NCBI RefSeq assembly: GCF_018417535.1
Contig: NZ_CP070979.1
Coordinates: 992,001-1,056,000, forward strand
Length of the DNA stretch: 64,000 nt
From: Burkholderia pyrrocinia
GTDB lineage: Bacteria; Pseudomonadota; Gammaproteobacteria; Burkholderiales; Burkholderiaceae
Direction: 5' to 3'
The notes below the pieces were generated by a model, which worked only from the letters and a program-made list of their open reading frames with translations, made no database searches and was not told where the DNA came from. A program made the translations under genes and the position numbers. This document shows, piece by piece, positions 35,991 through 44,994 of the stretch. Position 1 is the first letter of the stretch. Each line of letters opens with the position of its first letter.

Positions 35991-36803
35991 TCACGACATC
36001 AGGAATCGCGCCGCGGCCGCGTCGCCCGACGGGCCACCGGATGCACCGCCCGTTCCGGCGATCGACCAGGTCAGCGCCGGACACCACGCCAGCCGCGCGA
36101 TCCGGGACGCACTCGCGCCGAAATGCGCGTCGAACGCGTTGTCGAGGCACGACGCGGACGCGAATCCGACCTGGTCGGCCAACTGCGCCAGATCGCCGCG
36201 CGCGGACGATTGTGCAAGCAAGACCAGCAACGCGCGCATCAGGCGCTGCTCGCGCACGATCGCCGTCAATGCGGCGCTTTCGCGAAACAGCAGCGTCTGC
36301 AAGCGGCGCGCGTTCATCTGCAGGTGCTCGGCCGCCCGCGCGACCGACCACGCGCGGGCCGGTTCGCGAAACACCGCATCGGCGACGCACGCCGCGAGCG
36401 GACAACACGCGGCGACGCCCGGCGTTGCGCCGGCCTGCGCGCGATGCGCGAGCGGCCGCTCGTCGTGGATCAGCAGATGCAGCTCGTATCCCGTGCGCGG
36501 ATCGATCGCCGTCGCGCCTTCGTAATGCACCGTGCGATAGCGATCGACAACCACCGTATCGCCCTGCGCGAGCACGCCGCTGCGCCGTTCGCCCGCGAGC
36601 CGGTGCCGCCCGCGCCGCGCAATCATCTGCAAGCGGAACGGCAGCCGCAGGTTGTAGAGCCGCAGCGGGCCGGCCTCGCGGCGCGCGGTTGCGTCGGCCC
36701 CGGGCGGCCAATCGACCGCGAGCGTCAGGCGCGACGCCCCGGGCTCGGCGACGCCTTGCGCGCGCGCGGTGCAATCCGGCCCGGAGGGCCGTCGCTCGCT
36801 CAC
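35991..36803 (-). CDS. AraC-family transcriptional regulator
   Basis: A 270-aa regulator. The N-terminal half is a cupin-like sensing domain with VDRYRTVHYEGATAIDPRTG and YELHLLIHDERPL. The C-terminal half is AraC/XylS-like: WSVARAAEHLQMNARRLQTL for the first HTH and LAQLADQVGFASASCLDNAF then FGASASR for the second. The start is GTG at 36803, whose GTGA overlaps the stop of the upstream dehydrogenase gene, indicating translational coupling. It lies between the dehydrogenase pair and the ligase/transporter genes and may control the repeat elements flanking it. Confidence 0.8.
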   Translation of the reverse strand: MSERRPSGPDCTARAQGVAEPGASRLTLAVDWPPGADATARREAGPLRLYNLRLPFRLQMIARRGRHRLAGERRSGVLAQGDTVVVDRYRTVHYEGATAIDPRTGYELHLLIHDERPLAHRAQAGATPGVAACCPLAACVADAVFREPARAWSVARAAEHLQMNARRLQTLLFRESAALTAIVREQRLMRALLVLLAQSSARGDLAQLADQVGFASASCLDNAFDAHFGASASRIARLAWCPALTWSIAGTGGASGGPSGDAAAARFLMS

Positions 36804-37918
36804 GGCGCCATCGCGCCGCAATAGCGCGCGATGTGGTAATCGCTGTCGCCGAACAGCGGGTCGAACATCGTCAGGCGCTTGAAGTAGTCGCCGACGTCGA
36901 GCGCGTCGGTCATCCCCATCCCGCCGTACAACTGCACGGCCTGCTGGCCGACGAGGCGACCTGCTTTCGCGATCGTCACCTTCGCGGCCGACAGCATCCG
37001 CGTGCGTCGCGCGTCGTCGGCTTCGTCGAGCGCCTGCGCCGCGACGTAGGCCATCGACAACGCGAGCTCCTTTTGCACGAGCATGTCCGCCATCCGGTGC
37101 TGCAGCGCCTGGAACGCGCCGAGCGGCTTGCCGAACTGCCGGCGCGTGCGCAGATACTCGGCGGTCATCTCGATCAGGCGCTCCATCGCGCCGGCAGCTT
37201 CCGCGCAGAGCGCCGCGACGCCGTGATCGAGCCCGTGCTGGAGCGCGCGCAGCCCGCCGTCGATCAGCGTGTCGCCGCCCGCCACGACGCCATCGAGCGT
37301 CAGATCGGCGGCACGCAGGCCGTCCATCGTCGGATAGCCGGTCAACGCGACGCCCGCTGCGTCGCGCGGCACGATGAACAGGCCCACGTCATTCGATCCG
37401 CCGATGCGTGCCGTCACCAGCAGCGCGTCGGCCACCTCGCCATGCCACACCAGCGACTTCACGCCGTTCAGCACGTAGCCGCTGCCGCTGCGCTCCGCGC
37501 TCGCGCGCACCGCCTCCGTGCGGTAGCGCGACTGCGCTTCGAGATACGCGACCGACACGATCTTCTCGCCGCTCGCGATGCCGCCGAGCCACGCCGCCTT
37601 CTGCCCGGCGCTGCCGTAGGCGCCGAGCGTCGCGGCCGCCACCGCCGCGCACGGCACGACCGGCTCGACCACCAGCCCGCGGCCCAGTTCGCGCTGCACG
37701 ACGAGGCGGCTTGCCGCCCCTTCGCCGAAGCCGCCGTATTCGGCATCGATCGTCAAGCCGAGCACGCCCAGTTCCGCGAACGCGGACCAGATCGCGCGAT
37801 CGAACGCCCCGCCTTGCCGCGAGCGCTTGCGCCGGCGTTCGAACGTGTATTCGCTGTCGATGAACCGGCGCAGGCTGTCGGCGATCATCTGCTGCTCTTC
37901 GCTATAGGTAAAGTCCAT
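36800..37918 (-). CDS. Acyl-CoA dehydrogenase, likely one subunit of a heteromeric enzyme
   Basis: A 372-aa acyl-CoA dehydrogenase-fold protein. It begins MDFTYSEEQQMIADSLRRFI; the C-terminal region reads GRLVGQQAVQLYGGMGMTDALDVGDYFKRL. The glutamate expected as general base in short-chain enzymes is not apparent. The FAD/substrate region VAYLEAQSRYRTEAVRASAE also departs from the usual TEP-x-GSD pattern. It is paired with the 398-aa dehydrogenase directly upstream (9 bp between them). Such small-subunit/large-subunit pairs form alpha2-beta2 dehydrogenases in steroid and side-chain catabolism, where each partner supplies part of the active site. Confidence 0.85.
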   Translation of the reverse strand: MDFTYSEEQQMIADSLRRFIDSEYTFERRRKRSRQGGAFDRAIWSAFAELGVLGLTIDAEYGGFGEGAASRLVVQRELGRGLVVEPVVPCAAVAAATLGAYGSAGQKAAWLGGIASGEKIVSVAYLEAQSRYRTEAVRASAERSGSGYVLNGVKSLVWHGEVADALLVTARIGGSNDVGLFIVPRDAAGVALTGYPTMDGLRAADLTLDGVVAGGDTLIDGGLRALQHGLDHGVAALCAEAAGAMERLIEMTAEYLRTRRQFGKPLGAFQALQHRMADMLVQKELALSMAYVAAQALDEADDARRTRMLSAAKVTIAKAGRLVGQQAVQLYGGMGMTDALDVGDYFKRLTMFDPLFGDSDYHIARYCGAMAP

Positions 37919-37927
37919 GCCCGCTCC

Positions 37928-39124
37928 CTAGAAGCCGAGGATCGTCTTCGCGATGATGTTTTTCTGCACTTCGGTCGTGCCGCCGTAGATCGACGTCTTG
38001 CGCATGTCGAAGTAAGTCGACGCGGCCGGGGCCGCCCAGTCCGGTCCCGCGACCGGCTGCGTCGCGCCCGCCTCCAGCCACAGCGGCGAATACGGCCAGC
38101 TATCCGGCCCCGCGACTTCCTGCTGCAGCATCGCGATGTCCTGCTGTATCTCCGAGCCGCGAATCTTCACGATCGACGCCGCCGGGCCCGGACCCGTGCC
38201 GCCGTCTTGCGTCGCGACGCGCAGCAACAGCATTTCCAGCGCCATCACGTCCATTTCGACGCGGGCGATCTTGTCACGCATCCGCACGTCGTCGATCAGC
38301 CTGCCGCCGCCGCCGTCCGGCGTCCGTTCGGCGTAGTGCCTGAGCCGCCGCAGCTCGCGATGGCAATGACCGATGCCCGCAATGCCCGTGCGTTCGTGGC
38401 CGAGCAGGTATTTCGCATAGGTCCAGCCGCGGTTCTCGTCGCCGACCCGATTCTCGACCGGCACCTCGACGTCTTCGAACCACGTCTCGTTGACGTCGTG
38501 TCCGCCGTCGAGCGTCACGATCGGCCGCACCGTCACGCCGGGCGCCTTCATGTCGATCAGCAGCAACGAGATGCCTTCCTGCGCCTTCGCCTCCGGATCG
38601 GTCCGCACGAGGCAGAAGATCCAGTCCGCGAAGTGCGCCATCGTCGTCCAGGTTTTCTGGCCGGTGACGACGTACGTGTCGCCGCGCCGGACCGCGCGCG
38701 TCTTCAACGACGCGAGGTCGCTGCCGGAGCCCGGCTCCGAATAGCCCTGGCACCAGAAATCCTCGAGCGTCGGGATGCGCGGCAGGAAGCGCGCCTGCAT
38801 CCCGGGCGTCGCATACTTCATCAGCACCGGTCCGATCATCGTCAGGCCGAACGGCAGCATGCGCGGCGCGCCGGCCTGCAGCGTCTCGATTTCGAAGATC
38901 AACCGCTGCAGCGCGTTCCAGCCCGTACCGCCGAGCACCCTCGGCCAGGTCGGCGCGCCCCAGCCCTGCGCGTGCAGAATCCGGTGCCAGCGCACGTAGT
39001 CGTCCTTCTCGACGCGCCGATGGTCGAGCACCTTGTCGCGTATGTCGTTCGGCAGCTTCGCATCGACGAACGCGCGCACTTCGTCACGAAACGCCCGCTC
39101 CACCGCGGTGTAACGCAAATCCAT
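37928..39124 (-). CDS. Acyl-CoA dehydrogenase, likely partner subunit
   Basis: A 398-aa acyl-CoA dehydrogenase. The FAD-binding block FWCQGYSEPGSGSDLASLKT and VVTGQKTWTTMAHFADWIFC are fully conserved, and the C-terminus reads SIYGGTTEVQKNIIAKTILG. In the last motif the usual YEGT reads YGGT, so the classical catalytic glutamate is missing at that position. ATG 39124 follows GGAGG. With the 372-aa neighbour it probably forms a heterotetramer. It is the first gene of the second catabolic block, downstream of repeat copy 2. Confidence 0.88.
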   Translation of the reverse strand: MDLRYTAVERAFRDEVRAFVDAKLPNDIRDKVLDHRRVEKDDYVRWHRILHAQGWGAPTWPRVLGGTGWNALQRLIFEIETLQAGAPRMLPFGLTMIGPVLMKYATPGMQARFLPRIPTLEDFWCQGYSEPGSGSDLASLKTRAVRRGDTYVVTGQKTWTTMAHFADWIFCLVRTDPEAKAQEGISLLLIDMKAPGVTVRPIVTLDGGHDVNETWFEDVEVPVENRVGDENRGWTYAKYLLGHERTGIAGIGHCHRELRRLRHYAERTPDGGGGRLIDDVRMRDKIARVEMDVMALEMLLLRVATQDGGTGPGPAASIVKIRGSEIQQDIAMLQQEVAGPDSWPYSPLWLEAGATQPVAGPDWAAPAASTYFDMRKTSIYGGTTEVQKNIIAKTILGF

Positions 39125-39239
39125 CCTGGTGTCCTCCCGCATGGGCGCGTCGCGACAGACGCCCGCGCCGTTCCTTCCCGAGCCGCGCGGAGTCACCGCG
39201 CGAGCCGCGCCGCGGCCGCCATGCTCCGCATTGCATGCG

Positions 39240-39309
39240 AGTGTGTTGGAGCCCGACTGAACCCGCAATTTGTATTCGGCGAACCGGGAATTCCGCATTC
39301 GCGAAGTCG
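39240..39309 (-). promoter_or_regulatory. Conserved upstream element, repeat copy 2
   Basis: A 70-bp segment about 115 bp before the ATG of the 398-aa dehydrogenase gene, matching copy 1 at 35874-35944 block for block and with identical spacing. It includes GCAATTTGTATTCGG and AACCGGGAATTCC. It probably holds the promoter and a regulator site for this transcription unit. Confidence 0.6.
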
Positions 39310-39620
39310 CGGCGGCGCGCCGGGCTTCGTTCCGGGTCGCCCGTGCGGCGCGACAGGCTCAACCGGTCGCTTGTCACCGGCCGCATAGGTCAGATGAATG
39401 CGCAGCGGCTCAGCCACGCGACCACCGGCCCGGTTGCACGCCGGAGTCGCTTCGGTTGCGTTTTCGGTGGCGCCCGCCTGCGCGCAATGCCGCCTGCGCC
39501 GGCCCCGGACAGCACCCGGGGCGCCGCGCCGCCGATCGCCTTGACCAATCGCGGCTCCGACGCCTACATTGGCTGCTGCAGCCCTGCCGTGCCGGCGCCC
39601 GTGACATCCGGGTGAAAAAC

Positions 39621-39636
39621 CGATAGTTTGCTATCG
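39621..39636. promoter_or_regulatory. MarR-type operator
   Basis: CGATAG-TTTG-CTATCG is a perfect inverted repeat flanked by A5 on the left and T5 on the right. It ends 27 bp before the ATG of the MarR gene, the classical location for autorepression of a MarR-efflux operon. Confidence 0.7.
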
Positions 39637-39663
39637 AATGTTTTTGCCCCTATCATCTCGCCC

Positions 39664-40143
39664 ATGACCAATCTGCACGATCTCCGTCTCGCCGTCAGCA
39701 GCCTGCTCGTGCTGTCCGCGCGCAAGTGGCGCCGCACCAGCGATGGCGTGCTGACCGCGTACAACGTATCCGAGGCCTGCGCGACGCCGCTGCTGATCGC
39801 CGGCCGCCTCGGCGAAGGCGTGCGGCAGGGCACGCTCGCCGAACACGTCGGCATCGAGGGGCCGTCGCTCGTGCGCCTGCTCGACCAACTGTGCGCGGCC
39901 GGCCTCGCGCGCCGCAACGAGGATCCGCACGACCGCCGCGCGAAAACGATCTCGCTGACCGCCGCCGGACGCGCGGTCACCGCGAAGATGGAGGAAGACC
40001 TGCGCGTGCTGCGCGCGCAGGTGCTCAAGGGCGTCACGCGCGCCGATCTCGAAACGACGCTGCGCGTGCTGAACGCATTCAACGCGTCCGATGCGGCGCA
40101 GCCCGCGCCGCACCCGCCCCACGCTGCCGATTCCGCGTCATGA
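39664..40143 (+). CDS. MarR-family transcriptional regulator
   Basis: A 159-aa winged-helix regulator. The recognition region TLAEHVGIEGPSLVRLLDQL and the wing RRNEDPHDRRAKTISLTAAG, with the conserved DxRxK-type sequence, are clear. It most likely represses the efflux operon that follows and is released by an aromatic acid, as in related MarR/FUSC operons. Its stop codon overlaps the FUSC gene start (ATGA), so regulator and pump are coupled. The perfect dyad upstream is the probable operator. Confidence 0.9.
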   Translation: MTNLHDLRLAVSSLLVLSARKWRRTSDGVLTAYNVSEACATPLLIAGRLGEGVRQGTLAEHVGIEGPSLVRLLDQLCAAGLARRNEDPHDRRAKTISLTAAGRAVTAKMEEDLRVLRAQVLKGVTRADLETTLRVLNAFNASDAAQPAPHPPHAADSAS

Positions 40144-42254
40144 CCTACCCGAGCCTTCGCGACTGGCTGTTCTCGGGCAAGACGTTCGCCGCGTCGATGC
40201 TGGCGCTGTACCTCGGCCTGTATTTCCAGTTGCCGCGCCCGTACTGGGCGATGGCGAGCGTCTACATCGTGTCGAACCCGTTCGTCGGCGCGACGCGCTC
40301 GAAGGCGCTGTATCGCGCGCTCGGCACCGCGCTCGGCGCGGCCGCCGCGATCTTCTTCGTGCCGCCGTTCGTCGAAACGCCGCTGCTGTTCGCGATCATC
40401 GTCGCCACCTGGTGCGGCACGCTGCTGTACCTCGCGATCTCCGATCGCACCGCGCGCAGCTACGTGTTCATGCTCGCCGGCTACACGATGCCGCTGATCG
40501 CACTGCCGACCGTGACCGATCCGTCCACGGTATTCGACGTCGCGACCGCGCGCACCGAGGAAATCGTGCTCGGCATCGTGTGCGCGAGCGTGGTCGGCAG
40601 CGCCGTATTCCCGAACCGGCTCGCGCCGACGCTGATCGAGCGCACCGACGCGTGGTTCAAGGACGCGGCGTTCTACGGCCGCGAGACGCTGTCCGGGCAC
40701 ATCGCCGGCAAGGCGCTGTCCGCGTGCCGGCAGCGCCTCGCGATGACGATCAACGGGCTCGAATTCCTGCTGAGCCAGTTGAGCTACGACCATGCGCACC
40801 CGCGCATCCTCGCGCGCGCACAGGCGCTCGCGGGCCGGATGCAGTTGTTCCTGCCGCTGATGTCGTCGCTCGCCGATCCGCTGATCGCGCTGATGCGCGA
40901 CCTGCACGTGCGCCCGCCCGCGCTCGACGCGCTGCTGGCCGACGCCGCGAAGTGGTTCGACGCGCCGCTGCCGGCCGTGAAGTCCGGCTCCGACGGCGAC
41001 ATGGCCCACGATCCGGTCGCGGACGACCTGCGCGAACGCATCGCCGCACTGCAGCCCGCCGACAGCGCACTGACGAGCTGGGACGGCGCGCTGCTGTCGA
41101 ATGCGCTGTGGCGGCTGCGCCAGGTCGTCGACATCTGGCAGGACTGCCGCTCGCTGCGCGCGCTGATCGCGAACGAGTCGGGCGTCTGGCAGCCGCGCTA
41201 CCGGCACTGGCGGCTCGGCGGCACCGATCGCTTCTTCGATCGCGGGATGATGCTGTTCTCGACGCTGACCGTCGTGCTCGCGATCGTGTTCGCGTGCTGG
41301 CTGTGGATCTCGTCGGGCTGGCATGACGGCGCGGCCGCCGTCACGCTCGTGGCCGTATCGTGCAGTTTCTTCGCCGCGCTCGACGAGCCCGCGCCGCTGG
41401 TGTTCAAGTTCTTCCTGTCGACGGCCGCGAGCGTCGTGTTCGCGGGCCTGTACCTGTTCGTCGTGCTGCCGCACGTGCACGACTTCGCGATGCTCGTGCT
41501 GATGTTCGCGGGCCCGTTCATCCTGATCGGCACGCTGCTGCCGCGCCCGCAGTTCAACATGGTGACGATGCTCGTCGCGGTGAACACGGCCACCTTCATC
41601 AGCATCCAGAGCGCCTACGAAGCCGACTTCTTCGTGTTCCTGAACAGCAACCTCGCCGGCGTGGCCGGCCTGCTGTTCGCATACCTTTGGACGCGTGCCA
41701 CGCGGCCGTTCGGCGCGGAGCTCGCGGTGCGGCGCCTGCTGCGCTCGGGCTGGGAGGACGTCGTGCGCTCCGCATCGACGCAGCCGCTCGACGACCAGCG
41801 CAACCACGCATCGCGGATGCTCGATCGCGTCACGCAACTGCTGCCGCGTCTGGGCGCATCCGACGACCATCGCCACCCGTCGATCGAAAGCTTCCGCGAC
41901 TTGCGCATCGCGCTGAACGCGCTCGACCTGCGCCGCTCGCGCCGCCGGCTGTCGGGCGACGTGCCCGACGCGATCGACCGCGTGCTGGCCGGCGTCACCG
42001 ACCACTACGCGCGCTGCGCGGCCGCGAACGCACGCCAGCCCGCGCCGCCGGCGCTGCTCGCGTTAATCGACGACGCGCTGCACCGCGTGGCCGGCCGCAA
42101 CCTGCCGGGCGCCGCGCCGGCCGACGGCGGCACGACGCCCGCGACGCACCGCCGGCTGCGCGACACGCTGCACGCGCTCGTCGGCCTGCGCCTGTCGCTG
42201 TATCCGGCCGCGGCCACGCAAGCGCCGCAGGCACCGGACGGAGCACGCGCATGA
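40140..42254 (+). CDS. FUSC-family (AaeB-like) inner-membrane efflux protein
   Basis: A 704-aa member of the aromatic acid exporter/fusaric-acid-resistance family. Two hydrophobic halves, each with several membrane segments (for example ASMLALYLGLYFQLPRPYWA near the N-terminus and ALDEPAPLVFKFFLSTAASV in the second half), are separated by a cytoplasmic region. The length is near that of AaeB. With the DUF1656 protein (AaeX-like) and the HlyD adaptor (AaeA-like) it forms an export system for hydroxybenzoate-type acids. The NodT-type lipoprotein adds an outer-membrane channel. Confidence 0.9.
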   Translation: MTYPSLRDWLFSGKTFAASMLALYLGLYFQLPRPYWAMASVYIVSNPFVGATRSKALYRALGTALGAAAAIFFVPPFVETPLLFAIIVATWCGTLLYLAISDRTARSYVFMLAGYTMPLIALPTVTDPSTVFDVATARTEEIVLGIVCASVVGSAVFPNRLAPTLIERTDAWFKDAAFYGRETLSGHIAGKALSACRQRLAMTINGLEFLLSQLSYDHAHPRILARAQALAGRMQLFLPLMSSLADPLIALMRDLHVRPPALDALLADAAKWFDAPLPAVKSGSDGDMAHDPVADDLRERIAALQPADSALTSWDGALLSNALWRLRQVVDIWQDCRSLRALIANESGVWQPRYRHWRLGGTDRFFDRGMMLFSTLTVVLAIVFACWLWISSGWHDGAAAVTLVAVSCSFFAALDEPAPLVFKFFLSTAASVVFAGLYLFVVLPHVHDFAMLVLMFAGPFILIGTLLPRPQFNMVTMLVAVNTATFISIQSAYEADFFVFLNSNLAGVAGLLFAYLWTRATRPFGAELAVRRLLRSGWEDVVRSASTQPLDDQRNHASRMLDRVTQLLPRLGASDDHRHPSIESFRDLRIALNALDLRRSRRRLSGDVPDAIDRVLAGVTDHYARCAAANARQPAPPALLALIDDALHRVAGRNLPGAAPADGGTTPATHRRLRDTLHALVGLRLSLYPAAATQAPQAPDGARA

Positions 42255-42288
42255 TCCGGCTTTCCAACCTGTCTTTCCGACCGCGACC

Positions 42289-42501
42289 ATGATCGGCGAA
42301 ATCGACATCTTCGGCGTATTCGTGCCGGCTCCGCTCGTGCTGATGCTGATCGCCTACCTGATCAACATCGTCGTGCGCGCGGTGCTCGAGCGCGTCGGCT
42401 TCTACCGCCTCGTCTGGCACCGTTCGATCTTCGACCTCGGCATCTACGTGTTCGTGTTGGCCGCCGTCGTGATCGTTTCCCACCATCTCGTGGCTACCTA
42501 A
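42289..42501 (+). CDS. DUF1656 (AaeX-like) small membrane protein
   Basis: A 70-aa protein with two membrane segments, opening MIGEIDIFGVFVPAPLVLML. The family is the AaeX/DUF1656 group that accompanies FUSC pumps. It lies between the FUSC and HlyD genes, as in aaeXAB-type operons, and is needed or helpful for pump function by an unknown mechanism. Confidence 0.88.
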   Translation: MIGEIDIFGVFVPAPLVLMLIAYLINIVVRAVLERVGFYRLVWHRSIFDLGIYVFVLAAVVIVSHHLVAT

Positions 42502-42502
42502 C

Positions 42503-43498
42503 GTGAAAAAATCCTGGCTCTCGGCAGGGCAAATCCTGCTCACCCTGATCGTCGTCGTCGTGGCCGGCCTCGTGCTGTGGCGGATCATCAACTACTACAT
42601 GTTCTCGCCGTGGACGCGCGACGGGCACGTGCGCGCCGACGTGATCCAGGTCGCGCCGGACGTGTCGGGCCTCATCACGTCGGTGCTGGTCGCCGACAAC
42701 CAGGAGGTCAAGCGCGGCCAGGTGTTGTTCGTGATCGACCAGGCCCGCTACACGCTCGCGGAACGGCTCGCCGAAGCGACGCTCGCGCAGCGCCGCGCGA
42801 CGCTCGCCCAGGCGAAGCGCGAATATGCGCGCAACCTGCAGCTCGGCAACCTCGTCGCGAGCGAACAGGTCGAGGAAAGCCGCACGCGCGTCGAGCAGGG
42901 CGAAGCCGCCGTCGCCGATGCGCAGGTGTCGCTCGATACCGCGAAGCTGAACCTGCAGCGCACGACGATCGTCAGTCCCGTAGACGGCTACCTGAACGAC
43001 CGCGCGCCGCGCGTCGGCGAATACGTGCCGGCCGGCCGCGCGTTGCTGTCGGTCGTCGACCGCAATTCGTTTCGCGTCGACGGCTACTTCGAGGAAACCA
43101 AGCTGCGCGGCATCCATATCGGCCAGCCGGTCGACATCATCGTGATGGGTGAACCGCATGCGCTGCGCGGCCATGTGCAAAGCATCGTCGCCGCGATCGA
43201 GGATCGCGACCGCACACAAGGCGCGAACCTGCTGCCGAACGTGAACCCGGCATTCAGTTGGGTGCGGCTGGCGCAGCGCGTGCCGGTGCGCGTCGTGCTC
43301 GACGAGGTGCCCGACGATTTCCGGATGATCGCGGGCCGCACCGCGACGGTTTCGATGCGCGACGCCAACACGCGCCGTCACGACAACGCGAAGCCGGCTG
43401 CCGGCGCGTCGGCGGCAGCCGCCAGCGCGGCGTCCGCAGTCACGCCGGTAGCGACGGCTTCCGGTGCGGCCGCAAGCACGGCGGGAGCGTCGCAATGA
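42503..43498 (+). CDS. HlyD-family periplasmic adaptor (AaeA/EmrA-like)
   Basis: A 331-aa membrane-fusion protein. An N-terminal membrane anchor (LLTLIVVVVAGLVLWRIINY) precedes a lipoyl-like half-motif, DVIQVAPDVSGLITSVLVAD, a helical hairpin (about 75-130), and the second half-motif RTTIVSPVDGYLNDRAPRVG. The C-terminal tail is Ala/Ser-rich. The start is GTG at 42503. It links the inner-membrane FUSC pump with the outer-membrane NodT-type channel. Confidence 0.9.
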   Translation: MKKSWLSAGQILLTLIVVVVAGLVLWRIINYYMFSPWTRDGHVRADVIQVAPDVSGLITSVLVADNQEVKRGQVLFVIDQARYTLAERLAEATLAQRRATLAQAKREYARNLQLGNLVASEQVEESRTRVEQGEAAVADAQVSLDTAKLNLQRTTIVSPVDGYLNDRAPRVGEYVPAGRALLSVVDRNSFRVDGYFEETKLRGIHIGQPVDIIVMGEPHALRGHVQSIVAAIEDRDRTQGANLLPNVNPAFSWVRLAQRVPVRVVLDEVPDDFRMIAGRTATVSMRDANTRRHDNAKPAAGASAAAASAASAVTPVATASGAAASTAGASQ

Positions 43499-44994
43499 AA
43501 CGGCACGCTCTGCGCCTCGCAGCGGCGCTCGCGCCGCTCGCGCTCGCACTCGGCGCGTGCAAATCCGTCGGCCCCGATTACACGCTGCCGCAGCAGGCGT
43601 ACGTGAATGCGCCGCTCGCGAACCATGCACTCGACGACGCGAATGGCATGCTCGTCTCGCGTGACCCCGTGCCCGGCAACTGGTGGCAGCTCTACGACGA
43701 TCCCGTGCTCAACGAGCTCGTGCGCAGCGCGCTGAAGTCGAACACCGACCTGCGCGTCGCCGCGGCCAACCTCGCGCGCTCGCGCGCGGCGCTGGAAGTC
43801 GCGAATCAACAGGGCGGGTTCTCGGGCGGTGCTGAGGCGGGCGTACAGCGCGCGCAGGAATCGGCCGAGCAATACCTGCTCGAACACAAGCTGCCGGTCG
43901 TCAACGAAGGCGCGGTCGGCATCAACGTGTCGTACGAGATCGACCTGTTCGGCAAGCTGCGGCGCGGCGTCGAAGCCGCGCGCGCGGACAGCGACGCGGT
44001 CAGGGCAGCCGGCGACCTGGCGCGCATCACGGTCGTTGCGGATGTCGTGCGCGCGTATGTCGAATCGTGCTCGGCCGGCGACGAGCTGGCGATCGCGAAG
44101 CAGTCGCTCGCGCTGCAGAAGCAGCGCGTCGCGCTGTCGCAGCGGCTGCGCGATGCCGGGCGCGGCAACCAGACCGACGTGACGCGCGGCGTGACGCAGG
44201 TGCGCACGCTCGCCGCCGATATCCCGCGCTTCGAAGGCCGCCGCAAGGTCGCGCAGTACCAGCTCGCCGCGCTGCTCGCGCGCTCGCCGGCCGACCTGCC
44301 GAAGGCCGTCGCCGAATGCGAACGCCTGCCGAAGCTGCGCCAGCCGATTCCGATCGGCGACGGCGCCGCGCTGCTGCGCCGCCGCCCCGACGTTCGCGAA
44401 GCCGAGCGGCAGCTCGCCGCCGCGACCGCGCGAATCGGCGTGGCAACCGCCGCGCTGTACCCGTCGATCAGCATCGGCGCGTCGGCCGGCTCGGTCGGCG
44501 TCGCCGCCGACCTGTTTTCGTCCACGACCAATCGCTGGTCGTTCGGACCGCTGATCAACTGGTCATTTCCCGTCAACGGCCAGCGTGCACGTGTACGCGA
44601 AGCCGAGGCTGCGACGGGCGGCGCGCTCGCGCACTTCGACGGTATCGTGCTGAACGCGCTGCGCGAAACGCAATCGAGTCTCGCGACCTATGCCGCCGAC
44701 GTGCAGCGCACCGACGCGTTGCGCACGGCCTACGAATCGGCACGCAGTTCCGCCGACGAAACGCATCGTCTCTATGCGGCCGGCCGCGAATCGTTCATCG
44801 CCGATCTCGACGCGACGCGCACGCTGACGAGCGTGCAAGCGCAGGTCGCGGCCGCCGAGGGACAGGTCGCGGCCGATCAGGTGAGGCTCTTTCTCGCGCT
44901 TGGTGGCGGATGGGAACCCGACAGCGCAGCGACCGCACCGGATGCCCGTCCCGCCACCACGCGTGCCGCCGCGACACCCGATGCCGGCGAGTAA
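43495..44994 (+). CDS. NodT-family outer-membrane efflux lipoprotein
   Basis: A 499-aa TolC-like channel of the NodT/OprM lipoprotein group. The signal peptide ends in ALGAC with the lipidated cysteine at residue 22; KSVGPDYTLPQQ and NWWQLYDDPVLNELV are the usual mature start. Coiled-coil regions and RRRPDVREAERQLAAATARI typify the family. Its ATG overlaps the HlyD-gene stop by four bases. It completes a tripartite efflux system for aromatic acids or other toxic compounds. Confidence 0.9.
   Translation: MKRHALRLAAALAPLALALGACKSVGPDYTLPQQAYVNAPLANHALDDANGMLVSRDPVPGNWWQLYDDPVLNELVRSALKSNTDLRVAAANLARSRAALEVANQQGGFSGGAEAGVQRAQESAEQYLLEHKLPVVNEGAVGINVSYEIDLFGKLRRGVEAARADSDAVRAAGDLARITVVADVVRAYVESCSAGDELAIAKQSLALQKQRVALSQRLRDAGRGNQTDVTRGVTQVRTLAADIPRFEGRRKVAQYQLAALLARSPADLPKAVAECERLPKLRQPIPIGDGAALLRRRPDVREAERQLAAATARIGVATAALYPSISIGASAGSVGVAADLFSSTTNRWSFGPLINWSFPVNGQRARVREAEAATGGALAHFDGIVLNALRETQSSLATYAADVQRTDALRTAYESARSSADETHRLYAAGRESFIADLDATRTLTSVQAQVAAAEGQVAADQVRLFLALGGGWEPDSAATAPDARPATTRAAATPDAGE

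Larger units (their letters stand above)
39125..39663. other. Divergent intergenic region between dehydrogenase block and MarR operon
   Basis: About 540 bp with no convincing gene. It contains repeat copy 2 (39240-39309) on the dehydrogenase side and the MarR-type operator (39621-39636) on the other. The middle part (39310-39600) shows only arginine-rich shadow frames, and I see no further feature there. Confidence 0.5.

Noticed and set aside
32998..36774. Single 1258-codon minus-strand open frame
   Set aside because: Upstream of 34173 it is a shadow of the synthetase and AraC genes; the binding protein starts at 34173 with a strong ribosome-binding site.
35801..39388. Very long plus-strand frame opposite the AraC and dehydrogenase genes
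   Set aside because: Arginine-rich shadow without domains; the opposite strand has well-conserved proteins with ribosome-binding sites.
39564..42005. 813-codon minus-strand frame opposite the MarR and FUSC genes
   Set aside because: Arg/Gln/His-rich antisense shadow caused by high GC at third positions; the plus-strand genes have clear family motifs.
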